NCBI GenBank assembly: GCA_021299175.1
Contig: JAJTFY010000004.1
Location: 1 to 34,941, forward strand
Source: Chitinophagaceae bacterium
GTDB taxonomy: Bacteria > Bacteroidota > Bacteroidia > Chitinophagales > Chitinophagaceae
Direction of reading: 5' to 3'
DNA: 34,941 nt
The translations under genes and the position numbers were made by a program. Below, in pieces: positions 8,133 to 17,406 of this stretch (position 1 is its first letter; each line of letters begins with the position of its first letter). The notes beneath the pieces are model-generated. The model was given only the letters and a program-made list of their open reading frames with translations. It made no database searches and was not told the DNA's origin.

Positions 8133-9655
8133 CAGTGCCTGAAATGTCTGAGTCCTGTCATCACCATGGCCAGTCCGCTCTCTTTGCAGTATGCAATGGA
8201 GTCTTTGTCTCGGATAGAACCTCCGGGTTGTATGAAGGCCTCGATTCCCTCTGCATGGCTCATTTTTACGCAGTCGTCAAATGGGAAAAATGCATCACTG
8301 GCCAATACGGCAGCGTTCAATTCAAAATTGAATTGCTTGGCTTTTTCTATCGCATGCCTGAGGGAATCAATCCGGGAGGTCTGTCCACATCCTTTGCCAA
8401 TCAATTGTTTGTTTTTGGCAATGGCAATTGCATTTGATTTCAGGTGCTTACATACCTTATTGGCAAAAATAAGGTCTATCTTTTCTGCTTCAGAAGTTTC
8501 CCTTGCCCCAGCCTCTTCCCATTTTTCGAAATTTCCTTTGTCCTGGTCTTGCACCAATACACCATTCAAAAGGGATTTGAATTGTTTTGTTGCAGGATGA
8601 TCTTTTTTCTGGATGAGCAGGATCCTGTTCTTTTTGGTGGTCAATACTTCCAGCGCATCTGTATCAAATGCAGGGGCAATCAGTACTTCAAAAAAGATCT
8701 CATTGATTTGTACTGCCGTTGACATATCAATGGCAGTGTTGCAAACAAGCACACCTCCAAATGCACTTTCCGGATCTCCCTGCAAGGCATATTTCCAGGC
8801 CTCTGCTGTATTTTCTCTTGTGGCAATGCCACACACATTGGTATGCTTGATGATGGCGAAAGTAGATTCGGTTTCTCCTTTGAATTCAGCGATCAATTGT
8901 ACGGCAGCTTCAACATCAACCAGGTTGTTGTAGGATAGGTCCTTGCCATGCAACTGGTCAAACAACTCATTGAGTTTGCCGAAAAAAATGCCTTGCTGGT
9001 GAGGGTTCTCTCCATAGCGCATGATCTGTGGATTGCCAGCGGAATGCAGGAACTGGTTGGTATTGTCTGCAGTGAAATACTGTGCAATGGCTACATCATA
9101 ATTGCCAACGATATCAAAGGCTTTGGCTGCAAAACTTCTTCTTTGCTCCAGGGTTGTTGTGCATTCTTGTTCCCTCAGGATGTCTACCAATGGGGCATAG
9201 TCTGATTTTGATGCAATCACCACCAGGTCGCTGAAGTTTTTGGCAGCGGCCCTGATCATGGAAGGCCCACCAATATCTATTTTCTCAATGATGAGTTTTT
9301 CCTCTGTCGTGTTGGCTACTGTTTCTTCAAAAGGATACAGGTCAACAATGACCAGGTCAATTTGAGGAATGGCATACTCTTTCATTTCCATCAAATCCTG
9401 TTCTACCGCTCGCCTTCCGAGAATTCCACCAAAAATCTTTGGATGCAAGGTCTTGACCCTTCCTCCAAGGATAGACGGATAGTCTGTCACTGATTCAACC
9501 GGAATGCATTCCAATCCTAGTTGTTCTATGTACTGTTGTGTTCCACCAGTGGAATAAATGGCGACACCGTTTTCGCTCAACAGCCTGACCAGTGGTTCAA
9601 GGCCATCCTTGTAGAAAACGGAAATCAGTGCAGCGCGGATTTGTTTTTGCATCAT
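8132..9655 (-). CDS. purH: Bifunctional AICAR transformylase / IMP cyclohydrolase
   Basis: 507 residues from the start chosen. It catalyses the last two steps of de novo IMP synthesis: formylation of AICAR with 10-formyl-THF, then ring closure. The N-terminal MGS-like IMP cyclohydrolase domain begins ALISVFYKDG and includes YSTGGTQ, GGRVKTLHPKIFGG and the IDIGGPSMIRAAAKN stretch. The C-terminal AICARFT domain has the catalytic Lys-His pair in IIKHTNVCG (Lys270, His271), DPESAFGG, and ends DKDSIAYCKESGLAMVMTGLRHFRH. The frame stays open upstream to an ATG at 9745, but that would overlap comEC by 91 bases and add residues foreign to the family. The ATG at 9655 (or 9652, MMQK) gives the family N-terminus and shares one base with the comEC stop (TAATG). 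Confidence 0.97.
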   Translation of the reverse strand: MMQKQIRAALISVFYKDGLEPLVRLLSENGVAIYSTGGTQQYIEQLGLECIPVESVTDYPSILGGRVKTLHPKIFGGILGRRAVEQDLMEMKEYAIPQIDLVIVDLYPFEETVANTTEEKLIIEKIDIGGPSMIRAAAKNFSDLVVIASKSDYAPLVDILREQECTTTLEQRRSFAAKAFDIVGNYDVAIAQYFTADNTNQFLHSAGNPQIMRYGENPHQQGIFFGKLNELFDQLHGKDLSYNNLVDVEAAVQLIAEFKGETESTFAIIKHTNVCGIATRENTAEAWKYALQGDPESAFGGVLVCNTAIDMSTAVQINEIFFEVLIAPAFDTDALEVLTTKKNRILLIQKKDHPATKQFKSLLNGVLVQDQDKGNFEKWEEAGARETSEAEKIDLIFANKVCKHLKSNAIAIAKNKQLIGKGCGQTSRIDSLRHAIEKAKQFNFELNAAVLASDAFFPFDDCVKMSHAEGIEAFIQPGGSIRDKDSIAYCKESGLAMVMTGLRHFRH

Positions 9656-11667
9656 TATTGGGTTTGGTGGCAGCGAATCGTGTGCGGCCCCTCTTCGGGG
9701 ATTGATTTGAAGCGCAAATGTAACTTTTGTGCTTCTTTTTCCCATTGCTTAATTTTCCACACTGGTGTTGATGCATCTGCAAGGATCAGGGTTTTTTTAC
9801 TGATCTCTTCTTTCAGGATATCAAGTGATATGGTCTTGGCATGGCAGAGCAGCACCCATGACCTGGTTTTATTTGCTTCAAGAGGGCTGATCATGACCGG
9901 TTCGTTAGGGAATGATTGAATTGTCCAATGCTCAATGCCAAGGGCAATGCCTGTTTGGCGGAGGAGATCATTTGTTTTTTTCTTGTTATCTAATAAATTG
10001 GATGAAGCAGTAAGGACACCATAACGGCCATGCCTGTGGATGATTGTCACTGCTCCAAAGCTGTTCAGCACATGGATCTCATTTGTTTTGCTTGTCTGGA
10101 TGCTTTCCATGTGGTGCATCACCGGTAAGGCCATTCCCAGGATTACCAGGGCTACATAAACTGATTTGTCAGGAGATTTGAAAAGGAAATACCATGCTAC
10201 GGCATAGAAACAAATCAAGGACATCATCGTATTGCTGATCTGAATATGGTCTATCATGCCAAAGGGGATCTTTTCCATCAAAAGCACGTGATCATTCATC
10301 AACTGAATCAATACATTGATGGCCACACCCAATCCTTTTGCCATGGTGTCCAACGGGTGAATGATACAGAGTACTATTTCCAATACCAAGACCAGGCTGG
10401 ACAAAGGAACTGCAACAAGGTTGGTAAACAAGAAAAGGGTAGGAAACCGGTGAAAATTCGCAATGACGATTGGCGTAGTCAACACCTGGGCCGCCAATGT
10501 GATGGAGACCATGCTCCAGCAGTAAAGGGCTGCTTTATTTTTGAAGAAAATTATTTTCTTGACGTCTTGATCAAACAACAAAATGGATGCCACTGCGGCA
10601 TAGCTCAATTGAAATCCAAGATCAAAGCGGAGGTCTGGATTCCAAAGCAGCAGGATAAATGCTGAGCCCAGCAAGCTGTTCATGCCATTGCTTTTTCTTC
10701 TAATCGCATTACCTATGATAATAAAGCTGAACATGATGGCACTCCTGATCACAGATGCTGAGGATCCTGTAAGGATGGCAAAACTCCAGAGCAAGGGGAG
10801 AGTGATAACAATTCCAGCCCTTGCGGCCCTTTTTCTACCTGCCAATGTACAGATCAATAAGTCCATCAACATGAAGATCAACCCCAGGTGCAATCCGGAA
10901 ATGGCAATGATGTGCACAACTCCTGTATTGGTGTAGGCGTTCAATAATTCCTTGTCCAGGTCTTCCTTGTAGCCAATCAGCATGGCTTGGGCAAGCCCTG
11001 CATTTTGCCTGTTTTCGATATGGGTTCTGATGATGCTCAATATCTTTCTCCTGACACTGTAGATCCAGCTTTTGTCGCTGGGAGCAGACTGAACAATCTT
11101 GATGTATTGGGAAGGACCTTCCAGCAGCATCGTGAAGCATATGCCATTTTGCTTGGAGTATGTGAAAAAGTCAAAAGCTCCCGGGTTGGTATTTTTTTTG
11201 AGCGGCTGAGGGATGGTCGTTGTAAGAAGTACATCTCCTGGTTGGATGGAAGTGTCATCCGTTTTTTTGATGTAGATATAGGTCTTGCCTAATGGGGCAA
11301 ATCTTGATGGATCTGCCCTGAAAACCCTTGCCAGGTATCTGTTTGACGCACTTGTGGTTTTTGGACCTTCTGTAATGCTCAGCAAAACAATTGATGCGTC
11401 GATGTGGGGGTAAATCTTGTCGCTGTTGGATCTCAGGGCATTGGATGTGCCGCCTATGGTCACAAGGATTCCAATCATGCAAGCACCCAATATCCAGCCC
11501 CATTTCCATTTGATGGTTAGGTTAGTTGATGAAAGGCAAATTGCGGTGGAAAGGAAAAAAGCCAGGACAATCATCCAGGAAGGAAGCATTGGCTGGAACT
11601 TGGCATCCAGAAAAATTCCCGATAGTATTGCCAGGAAAATTCTAAAAAACGGTATTCTCTTCCACAT
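9655..11667 (-). CDS. comEC: ComEC/Rec2 family DNA-uptake channel protein
   Basis: 670 residues, polytopic inner-membrane protein that carries transforming single-stranded DNA into the cytoplasm. The N-terminus has three hydrophobic helices and a DUF4131 region (to about residue 200). The Competence domain follows, starting LAQAMLIGYKEDLD and containing the hallmark TGVVHIIAISGLHLGLI and the later TTPIVIANFHRFP. The last 160 or so residues occupy the place of the C-terminal metallo-beta-lactamase domain but show no HxHxDH motif. Shorter ComEC proteins of this form appear common in Bacteroidota (from memory). Purine-rich GAGGATCAGGAAGGA precedes the ATG. It lies between a large outer-membrane protein gene (108-base gap) and purH (1-base overlap). 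Whether the organism is competent cannot be judged. Confidence 0.92.
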   Translation of the reverse strand: MWKRIPFFRIFLAILSGIFLDAKFQPMLPSWMIVLAFFLSTAICLSSTNLTIKWKWGWILGACMIGILVTIGGTSNALRSNSDKIYPHIDASIVLLSITEGPKTTSASNRYLARVFRADPSRFAPLGKTYIYIKKTDDTSIQPGDVLLTTTIPQPLKKNTNPGAFDFFTYSKQNGICFTMLLEGPSQYIKIVQSAPSDKSWIYSVRRKILSIIRTHIENRQNAGLAQAMLIGYKEDLDKELLNAYTNTGVVHIIAISGLHLGLIFMLMDLLICTLAGRKRAARAGIVITLPLLWSFAILTGSSASVIRSAIMFSFIIIGNAIRRKSNGMNSLLGSAFILLLWNPDLRFDLGFQLSYAAVASILLFDQDVKKIIFFKNKAALYCWSMVSITLAAQVLTTPIVIANFHRFPTLFLFTNLVAVPLSSLVLVLEIVLCIIHPLDTMAKGLGVAINVLIQLMNDHVLLMEKIPFGMIDHIQISNTMMSLICFYAVAWYFLFKSPDKSVYVALVILGMALPVMHHMESIQTSKTNEIHVLNSFGAVTIIHRHGRYGVLTASSNLLDNKKKTNDLLRQTGIALGIEHWTIQSFPNEPVMISPLEANKTRSWVLLCHAKTISLDILKEEISKKTLILADASTPVWKIKQWEKEAQKLHLRFKSIPEEGPHTIRCHQTQ

Positions 11668-11775
11668 TCCTTCCTGATCCTCTTTTCTTGCATGAAGCTA
11701 GAAAAGCAATCGGAGGTTCTTCACTGAAGAAACGCAGAATAATCTTTCCAGAGACTGTTTTTTTCTCTTGGTCAA

Positions 11776-14700
11776 TTAGAAATCAAGGCCGAGTGCAAAA
11801 TACCATGATGGCTTTCCTTTGAAGAAATTTCCCATCGGCCAGCCAGCATCTACCCTGAGGAAATAGCCCAATAAGGTACTTCTTGCACCAAACCCATATC
11901 CGCCTACAAAGGGTCCGACACCGCCTGTTCTTACATTGACCTGCACAGGCGGAAGCCCATAAGCTGAATAGGGCCTCTGTATTTTATCAAACTTTCCATT
12001 CCAGGCAGTACCCAGGTCAAGGAACTGCACGAGTTGAAGGTTTCGAAGGAATGCATTGTTTACCGGCCTGTTGAACAATGTAGTGAAAAGCGGTAGCCTG
12101 AATTCTGAATTGATGACCATGTTGTTGTTGCCGTTGGCAACATTTTGGTTGTGCCCACGGAGGGTAAGTGCCAGGGTCTGGAATGCATAGTTCTGGTCTG
12201 GAGCCGGCAGGATGGCATTGTTGAATTTCGGTCTCAACCAGCCTTCAACACCACCCAGGTAATAGATGAGTTTTTGTGAGCCAAAAGAGAAATCTGCTGC
12301 TGCCCTTCCTGCCCAAATGAAATTGCGGTAGATGGGATAGTAGTAGCGAATATCAGTGCCAATGTTGAACATGAATTTTCCTGAACCCTGTGCATTCACC
12401 ATCCTTGAATTGATGTCGGCATATACCTTGTACCTGAAACCGTTCCAGATATTCAATGTTGGATTGATGGTATTGTCATGCACATATTCCAGTTTCACCA
12501 ATGCATATTTCAGCAGGGTATCTGTAGCGGTAAGGGTAGGACTGTAGTTGGCATCTGATGTGATGACAACATTATCGCTCCGGTATCCCAACATGGCTCT
12601 TAGGCTTTTGACTTCGTCAAAAGGATAGCTGACATTGAATTGGTAGAGATTGGAAGCAAGTTTGTTCCTCAACTGAGACTTGATATCCGATGGATCAAAA
12701 ATGGGATAGTTTTCCTGGTTGCTCCTGTAATAGGTCAGTCCCCAATCAAATCTTTTCCTGAGGTTTTGAAAGGATGCGAGGTAATCATTGTCCCGCAAAT
12801 TGGTAGCCAGCCTGAATCCGCCAATGAATTTCTTGTCTTCCATCAGATCTGAAATTCCCATTCTGAGGATGCCATTCAGGTTATCCGTATTCGACAGGTA
12901 GATCGGACCCGCTCCTCCACCATAAGGTTGATAGCGGTTGACCATCACTGAATTATTGAAACCTGAAACCAAATAATCAGAGGCAAACTTGAGTTTATAG
13001 TCAAACAGCTTCGCCTTTTTCAGCACATCCTCTTTTTGCGGAACCTTGATTTCTTCTGCAACCAAGGCTGTTGTATCTTTCAAGTCCTGATCAAATTCAG
13101 TTTGGAAGAGCACATTCTTTTTTTCTGTTTTGGCCTCTTCTTTTTCTTCTTTTTGATACAGCATCAGGCCTGTTTTGCGTCTCCTTTCTTCTTCCATCAA
13201 TTTCTTGATATAGTCAGTGGGTCTTGCATTTACATTTCGTTTGAGCAGAACAGCGTCGTTGATTTTTAATTTGTAAAGGAATTTGAGATCGCCTTCCTGT
13301 CTTACTTCTGTGACCTGGTTGTTGTCACCGGCACCCCTGGTTTCCTGCAAGCTGCTTTGATAATTGGTGATAGGGAATACATAGGTGCTGTCACTCGTGA
13401 TAGAAATATAACCGATGGAATCAGGAGCTGTTTTCTCCCAGGCCTTGAGTGTTGAATCCAATTCTTTTCTTTCAGGGTTGCGCAAGATTTCATCACCAAT
13501 CCTGTACAATGTGTCGAGGCCGGCACGTTGGGTCGTGAAGAAGCCTGCATACCTGTTGCCGATACCATTGGCATCGCTAACAAACGTGAAATGGTTCACA
13601 TTGTACTGCAGCGGAAACCTGGCCTGTCCGAAAGGTTGATTGGTCAACTGTGTGATTTGTCTGAAGTCGCTCTTTGTCCAATTATCGACCATGAAAATAT
13701 TGAAATTATTCCTGGAGGGAATAACGGTATCTGCTTTGGAGGCATTGGGATAAGGCCTGTTGGATGAGAACAGGATGCCTGTCTTGCTCGGGAAGGCAAC
13801 AAATGATGCGTCGAGGTCATCGTAAATATCGTTGGTGATTTGCTGCACGCTGTTCTCCTTGACCTTGTACACAAAAATATCTGATTGCCCGTTTTTGACA
13901 GCACTGAGAATAAGCGTATTGTTATCTAGCATGAACTTGGCATCCTGGACCAGTTGGAAGCCTTCCAATTCCTGTTTGAAGGTTTTTATCCTTGCCACAA
14001 CGTCGTAGATGAACATTTTGATTTTACCTTCTTCGGTGTACACCACCAGGATCCTTGAGCCTTTTGGATCCCAGGCCAGCAATGGATAATTGGGATTCAA
14101 CTCATCCTGGTTATTGAGTACACCTGCTTTAAGTAAGGTTTTTCTTTCGTCGGAAAGATCATCCAACACTACACGGTAGATGCCTTTTTTGTACTCAACC
14201 ATTGCATAGCTGTTGTTGCGGGCAATGGGATTGGCCTGGAAACGGTAGTAATCACGGCCATTCTTTTTTTCTTCAATGGTCACAACATTTCCCTTGGGCA
14301 GGTTCCTTCTGCCTTTCAAATCATTCTGGTATTTTTCAGCTTCCAGATCCATGAAATCAGTGAGCAGCTCGCGGAATTTTTTCTTGGTCACCTTCAAACT
14401 TGCAGCATTCAAGCTTTTGTAGATGCGAGACAAGTAAAGGAAATAAGTGATGTTGTCTTTTTTGTATTGCTCACCAATGAACCTCCAAAAAGCATGTCCT
14501 GCCAGATAAGGCTCACTGAAAGCAAATTGGTAAAAGGTCCTGTACTTACCAGACAACAAAGCGGATTTGAGTTTGTCATCCAATGCAGGGCTCCAGTTTT
14601 CAGCTACATAAGAAACATATCCATCGGTGAGCCATTTGGGCAGGTCCAGGAGTGCCTGGTTGCTGGCAAATTCTCCGAGATCATCACCAAAGAGTAGATT

Positions 14701-15138
14701 TTCCACCAATACTTGTGCAATGCCTTGCCTGAGCCTTACCCTCAATTCATTAAGGTTGCCATCGTAATACAAAAGGATCTTGTTGTTGACAAGTTTGGTT
14801 ACACCGCCTGTATTTTGCCAATCAATACCCAATCCAATGTTGGATTGTTTGTAATCAGTAAAGCTGTTGTAAATCACAATATTCGCCCTTCTCTGTAATC
14901 CATATTCAACAAATTCCTCAATGGCTCCCAATTCCTCTTCTGCCACCTGTGCAATAAATTTTCCCAAGGCCAATCCACCTTCATTGGTGTAGGTATTGAA
15001 ATTCTTCGTTTGATAATACCTCCAGTTGAATTTCTTGTATTGTACCCTGTTTTTTCCAAACTCTACTGTGCTCACCTGGGCAGATGATTGCATTGATAAA
15101 AAGACAATCGCAAAAACAGGGAGCAATAATTTTCGCAT
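11776..15138 (-). CDS. Outer-membrane protein: peptidase-MA-like domain, TolB-type propeller and beta-barrel
   Basis: 1120 residues. A Sec signal peptide (MRKLLLPVFAIVFLS, cut near SSA|Q at 20-21) is followed by an alpha-rich domain (about 25-290) resembling peptidase MA, with PKWLTDGYVSYVAE at 167-180, but QGIAQ (138-142) sits where HExxH is expected. Residues about 300-600 hold TolB/PD40-like propeller repeats (LLAWDPKGSRILVVYTEEG, ILFSSNRPYPNA). A charged linker rich in Glu and Lys comes near 660-690. The last 400 or so residues look like an Omp85/surface-antigen-type barrel: alternating strands, LRGH, NSEFRLPLF, DLGTAW, and a terminal Phe (FALGLDF). I infer a surface or periplasmic propeller anchored by its own barrel. 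A TTG at 15153 could extend the protein by five residues, but the ATG at 15138 gives a proper signal peptide. The 108-base gap to comEC holds a small hairpin but no clear terminator. Confidence 0.82.
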   Translation of the reverse strand: MRKLLLPVFAIVFLSMQSSAQVSTVEFGKNRVQYKKFNWRYYQTKNFNTYTNEGGLALGKFIAQVAEEELGAIEEFVEYGLQRRANIVIYNSFTDYKQSNIGLGIDWQNTGGVTKLVNNKILLYYDGNLNELRVRLRQGIAQVLVENLLFGDDLGEFASNQALLDLPKWLTDGYVSYVAENWSPALDDKLKSALLSGKYRTFYQFAFSEPYLAGHAFWRFIGEQYKKDNITYFLYLSRIYKSLNAASLKVTKKKFRELLTDFMDLEAEKYQNDLKGRRNLPKGNVVTIEEKKNGRDYYRFQANPIARNNSYAMVEYKKGIYRVVLDDLSDERKTLLKAGVLNNQDELNPNYPLLAWDPKGSRILVVYTEEGKIKMFIYDVVARIKTFKQELEGFQLVQDAKFMLDNNTLILSAVKNGQSDIFVYKVKENSVQQITNDIYDDLDASFVAFPSKTGILFSSNRPYPNASKADTVIPSRNNFNIFMVDNWTKSDFRQITQLTNQPFGQARFPLQYNVNHFTFVSDANGIGNRYAGFFTTQRAGLDTLYRIGDEILRNPERKELDSTLKAWEKTAPDSIGYISITSDSTYVFPITNYQSSLQETRGAGDNNQVTEVRQEGDLKFLYKLKINDAVLLKRNVNARPTDYIKKLMEEERRRKTGLMLYQKEEKEEAKTEKKNVLFQTEFDQDLKDTTALVAEEIKVPQKEDVLKKAKLFDYKLKFASDYLVSGFNNSVMVNRYQPYGGGAGPIYLSNTDNLNGILRMGISDLMEDKKFIGGFRLATNLRDNDYLASFQNLRKRFDWGLTYYRSNQENYPIFDPSDIKSQLRNKLASNLYQFNVSYPFDEVKSLRAMLGYRSDNVVITSDANYSPTLTATDTLLKYALVKLEYVHDNTINPTLNIWNGFRYKVYADINSRMVNAQGSGKFMFNIGTDIRYYYPIYRNFIWAGRAAADFSFGSQKLIYYLGGVEGWLRPKFNNAILPAPDQNYAFQTLALTLRGHNQNVANGNNNMVINSEFRLPLFTTLFNRPVNNAFLRNLQLVQFLDLGTAWNGKFDKIQRPYSAYGLPPVQVNVRTGGVGPFVGGYGFGARSTLLGYFLRVDAGWPMGNFFKGKPSWYFALGLDF

Positions 15139-15234
15139 GGTGTTATGATTCAAATGATTGGATATCTTCGCAGTCTGCGTTCAATGCCAGGTATTCAGGC
15201 TAAAATTAACGCATTTACCCAAGAAAAAGCGGCT

Positions 15235-15876
15235 ATGATAAACGTTAAAATTTTCCAATTCAATCCCCTGCAGGAGAATACCTATCTGATGTACAATGAA
15301 GCTGGGGATTGTATTGTCGTGGATCCCGGATGTTATACCGACAAAGAGCGGGATCAGCTCAAAGACTTCATTGAAGCCAAGCAGCTGAGACCCATCATGC
15401 TGGTCAATACCCATTGTCATCTAGATCATGTATTTGGGAACAAATTTGTTCATGAAACCTATGGGCTGGAACTGCATATTCATGAGGGTGAGAAACAGGT
15501 TCTTGAGATGGCGCCCACCAGTGGATTGATGTGGAACCTGCCATTTGACAATTATACTGGACCCATTCATTTTATGGATGAGAAAAGTCATTTGGCGTTG
15601 GGTGATGAAGCCATTCAAGTCTTGTTTACCCCAGGACACTCACCCGCGAGCATCAGTTTTTATGCCGCTCAAAGCAGTTTTGTCATCGCAGGGGATGTTC
15701 TTTTTAGGGAAAGCGTTGGAAGAACAGACCTTCCAGGAGGCAATCCTGCTGTTTTATTGAAAAGCATTACGGAGCAATTGTACTGCTTACCCGAGGAGAC
15801 CATTGTCTATTCAGGCCATGGCATGCCCACCACCATTGGTCATGAAAAGCGCCACAATCCGTATGTTTCAGGATAA
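15235..15876 (+). CDS. MBL-fold metallo-hydrolase (glyoxalase II-like)
   Basis: 213 residues, cytosolic. The metallo-beta-lactamase signature THCHLDH is at residues 59-65 (His60, His62, Asp64, His65 bind the two metals). Further ligands are in TPGHSPASISFY, the bridging Asp in VIAGDVLF, and His in SGHGMPTTIGHEKRHNPY. This is the YcbL/hydroxyacylglutathione-hydrolase-like group that hydrolyses thioesters; the actual substrate is not evident. The frame is open upstream to 15145, but the ATG at 15235 gives MINVKIFQFNPLQENTYL, the normal start of the family. A near-match -7 box (TATCTTCG, 15163-15170) lies about 65 bases upstream. It stands alone between a divergent outer-membrane protein and a convergent flippase whose stop is 2 bases away. 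Confidence 0.92.
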   Translation: MINVKIFQFNPLQENTYLMYNEAGDCIVVDPGCYTDKERDQLKDFIEAKQLRPIMLVNTHCHLDHVFGNKFVHETYGLELHIHEGEKQVLEMAPTSGLMWNLPFDNYTGPIHFMDEKSHLALGDEAIQVLFTPGHSPASISFYAAQSSFVIAGDVLFRESVGRTDLPGGNPAVLLKSITEQLYCLPEETIVYSGHGMPTTIGHEKRHNPYVSG

Positions 15877-15878
15877 TT

Positions 15879-17390
15879 TCAGTGCTTTCTGTAAAGCTTT
15901 TTGATCAGGGGTATTTGAACCAATTCCTGTTTCTCTCTTTTCATGATCACAAGGAAAAATATGCCGATCAACAAGATCCCCTCAGCATGCAATTGCCATT
16001 CTTGGGCGAGTACCTTTCTCGAAGCAGTGTGAATCAAAAACAAGACTGTCGCAAAGCCAATGTAGCCCAGGTGATGTTTCCATTGATAAGGAACTGGATA
16101 ATGGACTTGTCCTACAATGTAACTGATCACCATCATGCTGCCATAGCAGGCCAGGGTAGCCAATGCACAGGCCCAAAAGCCGATCATTGGAATGAAAAAA
16201 TAATTGATCAATAAAGTAATCACCGCCCCAATGATGGTAATCACCGCGCCGGTAGAGGTTTTATTGGTCAGCTTGTACCAGATAGAAAGGTTGTAATAGA
16301 TGCCAAGAAAGATCTTGGATAACATGAGGATGGGTACAACGAAAAGGCCTTGCAAATATTCAGGATGCCTGCTGACTCCCATAAAATGTTTCCAGATATC
16401 CAGGAACAATACCACTCCCAAAAAGCAAAAACAACAGGCAATAACAAAGAGATTCATGATCCTGGCGTAGTTCTCCTTGGCATTGCTGTTGGCAGCATTT
16501 TTGAAGAAAAAAGGTTCAGCTCCCATCTTGAATGTCTGGATGAAAATAACAATCAGGACTGCGAGTTTGTAATTGGCGCTATAAATGCCGTTGGCCATTT
16601 TGGCGGCTTCAACCGTTCCATTGAATCGGTTGACAAGCATGAAGCGGTCAATGGTTTCATTGATCATCCCTCCAAATCCAACCACAAGCAAGGGCAAGGA
16701 GTAAATCATCAGTTCGGTAAATAGTTTTTTGTCGAATGTTGGCCTGAAATGTTTCCATTCCTTGAATAGCAAGAGGAATGTGACCAAGCTTGCAAGCAAT
16801 TGTGCAATGAATACATAGCCAATCCCCACACCAGGATCATATAAACTTCCCCAGAATGATCCGCTTCCATTTTCAAATGCAGGTTTGCACAACAGCAGAA
16901 AAAAAGCAATCAGTACAAAATTGATCAGGATATTGGTCAGTTTTAACAAAGCAAACTTTCTTGGGCGACCCTCATGCCTGAGTTTGGAAAAAGGCAGCAC
17001 TGCAATGGTATCCAAAGCGACAATGCCAATCACCCAGACGACAAATTCTGGATGTTCTTCCAGTTTCATCAAGCCGGCCAACTCTTGAAGAGGAATCATC
17101 AGCAAGATGGAGAACAAGACTGTGGTAAACAAAAGGCTTGTAAAACCGGTATTGTATACTTTTTTTTCATCCTCAATCAGGTTGAACCTGAAATAGGATG
17201 TTTCCATTCCGTAGGTGAAAATGATGTTCAGGAATGCAGCAGAGGCAAAAAGAATGGAGATGTCGCCAAACTTGTCTGGGCTGAAAATATAGGTGAGAAT
17301 TGGGGTCAGCAAGTAATTGATGAACCTTCCAAAGATATTGCTGAGGCCGTACCAGATGGTCTGTTTCGCGAGTTGTCTGATTCCTCCCAA
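15879..17390 (-). CDS. Polysaccharide/lipid-linked oligosaccharide flippase (Wzx/MVF family)
   Basis: 503 residues with 12-14 hydrophobic helices and no other domain. The N-terminus QLAKQTIWYGLSNIFGRFINYLLTP with YIFSPDKFGDISILFA is typical of the polysaccharide-synthesis flippases of Bacteroidota. They move undecaprenyl-linked sugar units across the inner membrane for O-antigen, capsule or exopolysaccharide. No glycosyltransferases are nearby, so its glycan is unknown. The start is a TTG at 17390 (M-GGIRQLAKQ): no upstream in-frame ATG exists, the next methionine would remove the first helix, and a perfect -7 box lies 16 bases upstream. Its stop is 2 bases from that of the convergent hydrolase gene. 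Confidence 0.9.
   Translation of the reverse strand: MGGIRQLAKQTIWYGLSNIFGRFINYLLTPILTYIFSPDKFGDISILFASAAFLNIIFTYGMETSYFRFNLIEDEKKVYNTGFTSLLFTTVLFSILLMIPLQELAGLMKLEEHPEFVVWVIGIVALDTIAVLPFSKLRHEGRPRKFALLKLTNILINFVLIAFFLLLCKPAFENGSGSFWGSLYDPGVGIGYVFIAQLLASLVTFLLLFKEWKHFRPTFDKKLFTELMIYSLPLLVVGFGGMINETIDRFMLVNRFNGTVEAAKMANGIYSANYKLAVLIVIFIQTFKMGAEPFFFKNAANSNAKENYARIMNLFVIACCFCFLGVVLFLDIWKHFMGVSRHPEYLQGLFVVPILMLSKIFLGIYYNLSIWYKLTNKTSTGAVITIIGAVITLLINYFFIPMIGFWACALATLACYGSMMVISYIVGQVHYPVPYQWKHHLGYIGFATVLFLIHTASRKVLAQEWQLHAEGILLIGIFFLVIMKREKQELVQIPLIKKLYRKH
15884..15902 (+). terminator. Possible weak terminator for the MBL-hydrolase gene
   Basis: GCTTT-CTGT-AAAGC followed directly by TTTTT, 7 bases after the stop of the hydrolase and inside the last codons of the convergent flippase gene. 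The stem is only 5 base pairs, so function is uncertain. Confidence 0.4.
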
Positions 17391-17406
17391 GGTTTTGAAG
17401 TTTCAA

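Noticed and set aside
9656-9745. Possible 30-residue N-terminal extension of purH
   Set aside because: It would overlap comEC by 91 bases and is not part of the family; the TAATG junction explains the true start.
11717-11731. Small hairpin TTCTTC-ACT-GAAGAA between the outer-membrane protein gene and comEC
   Set aside because: The stem is only 6 bp, AT-rich, and no T-tract follows on the minus strand, so I do not call it a terminator.
13130-13200. Purine/pyrimidine-biased tract resembling a simple repeat
   Set aside because: It encodes a Glu/Lys-rich linker of the outer-membrane protein; the units are not regular.
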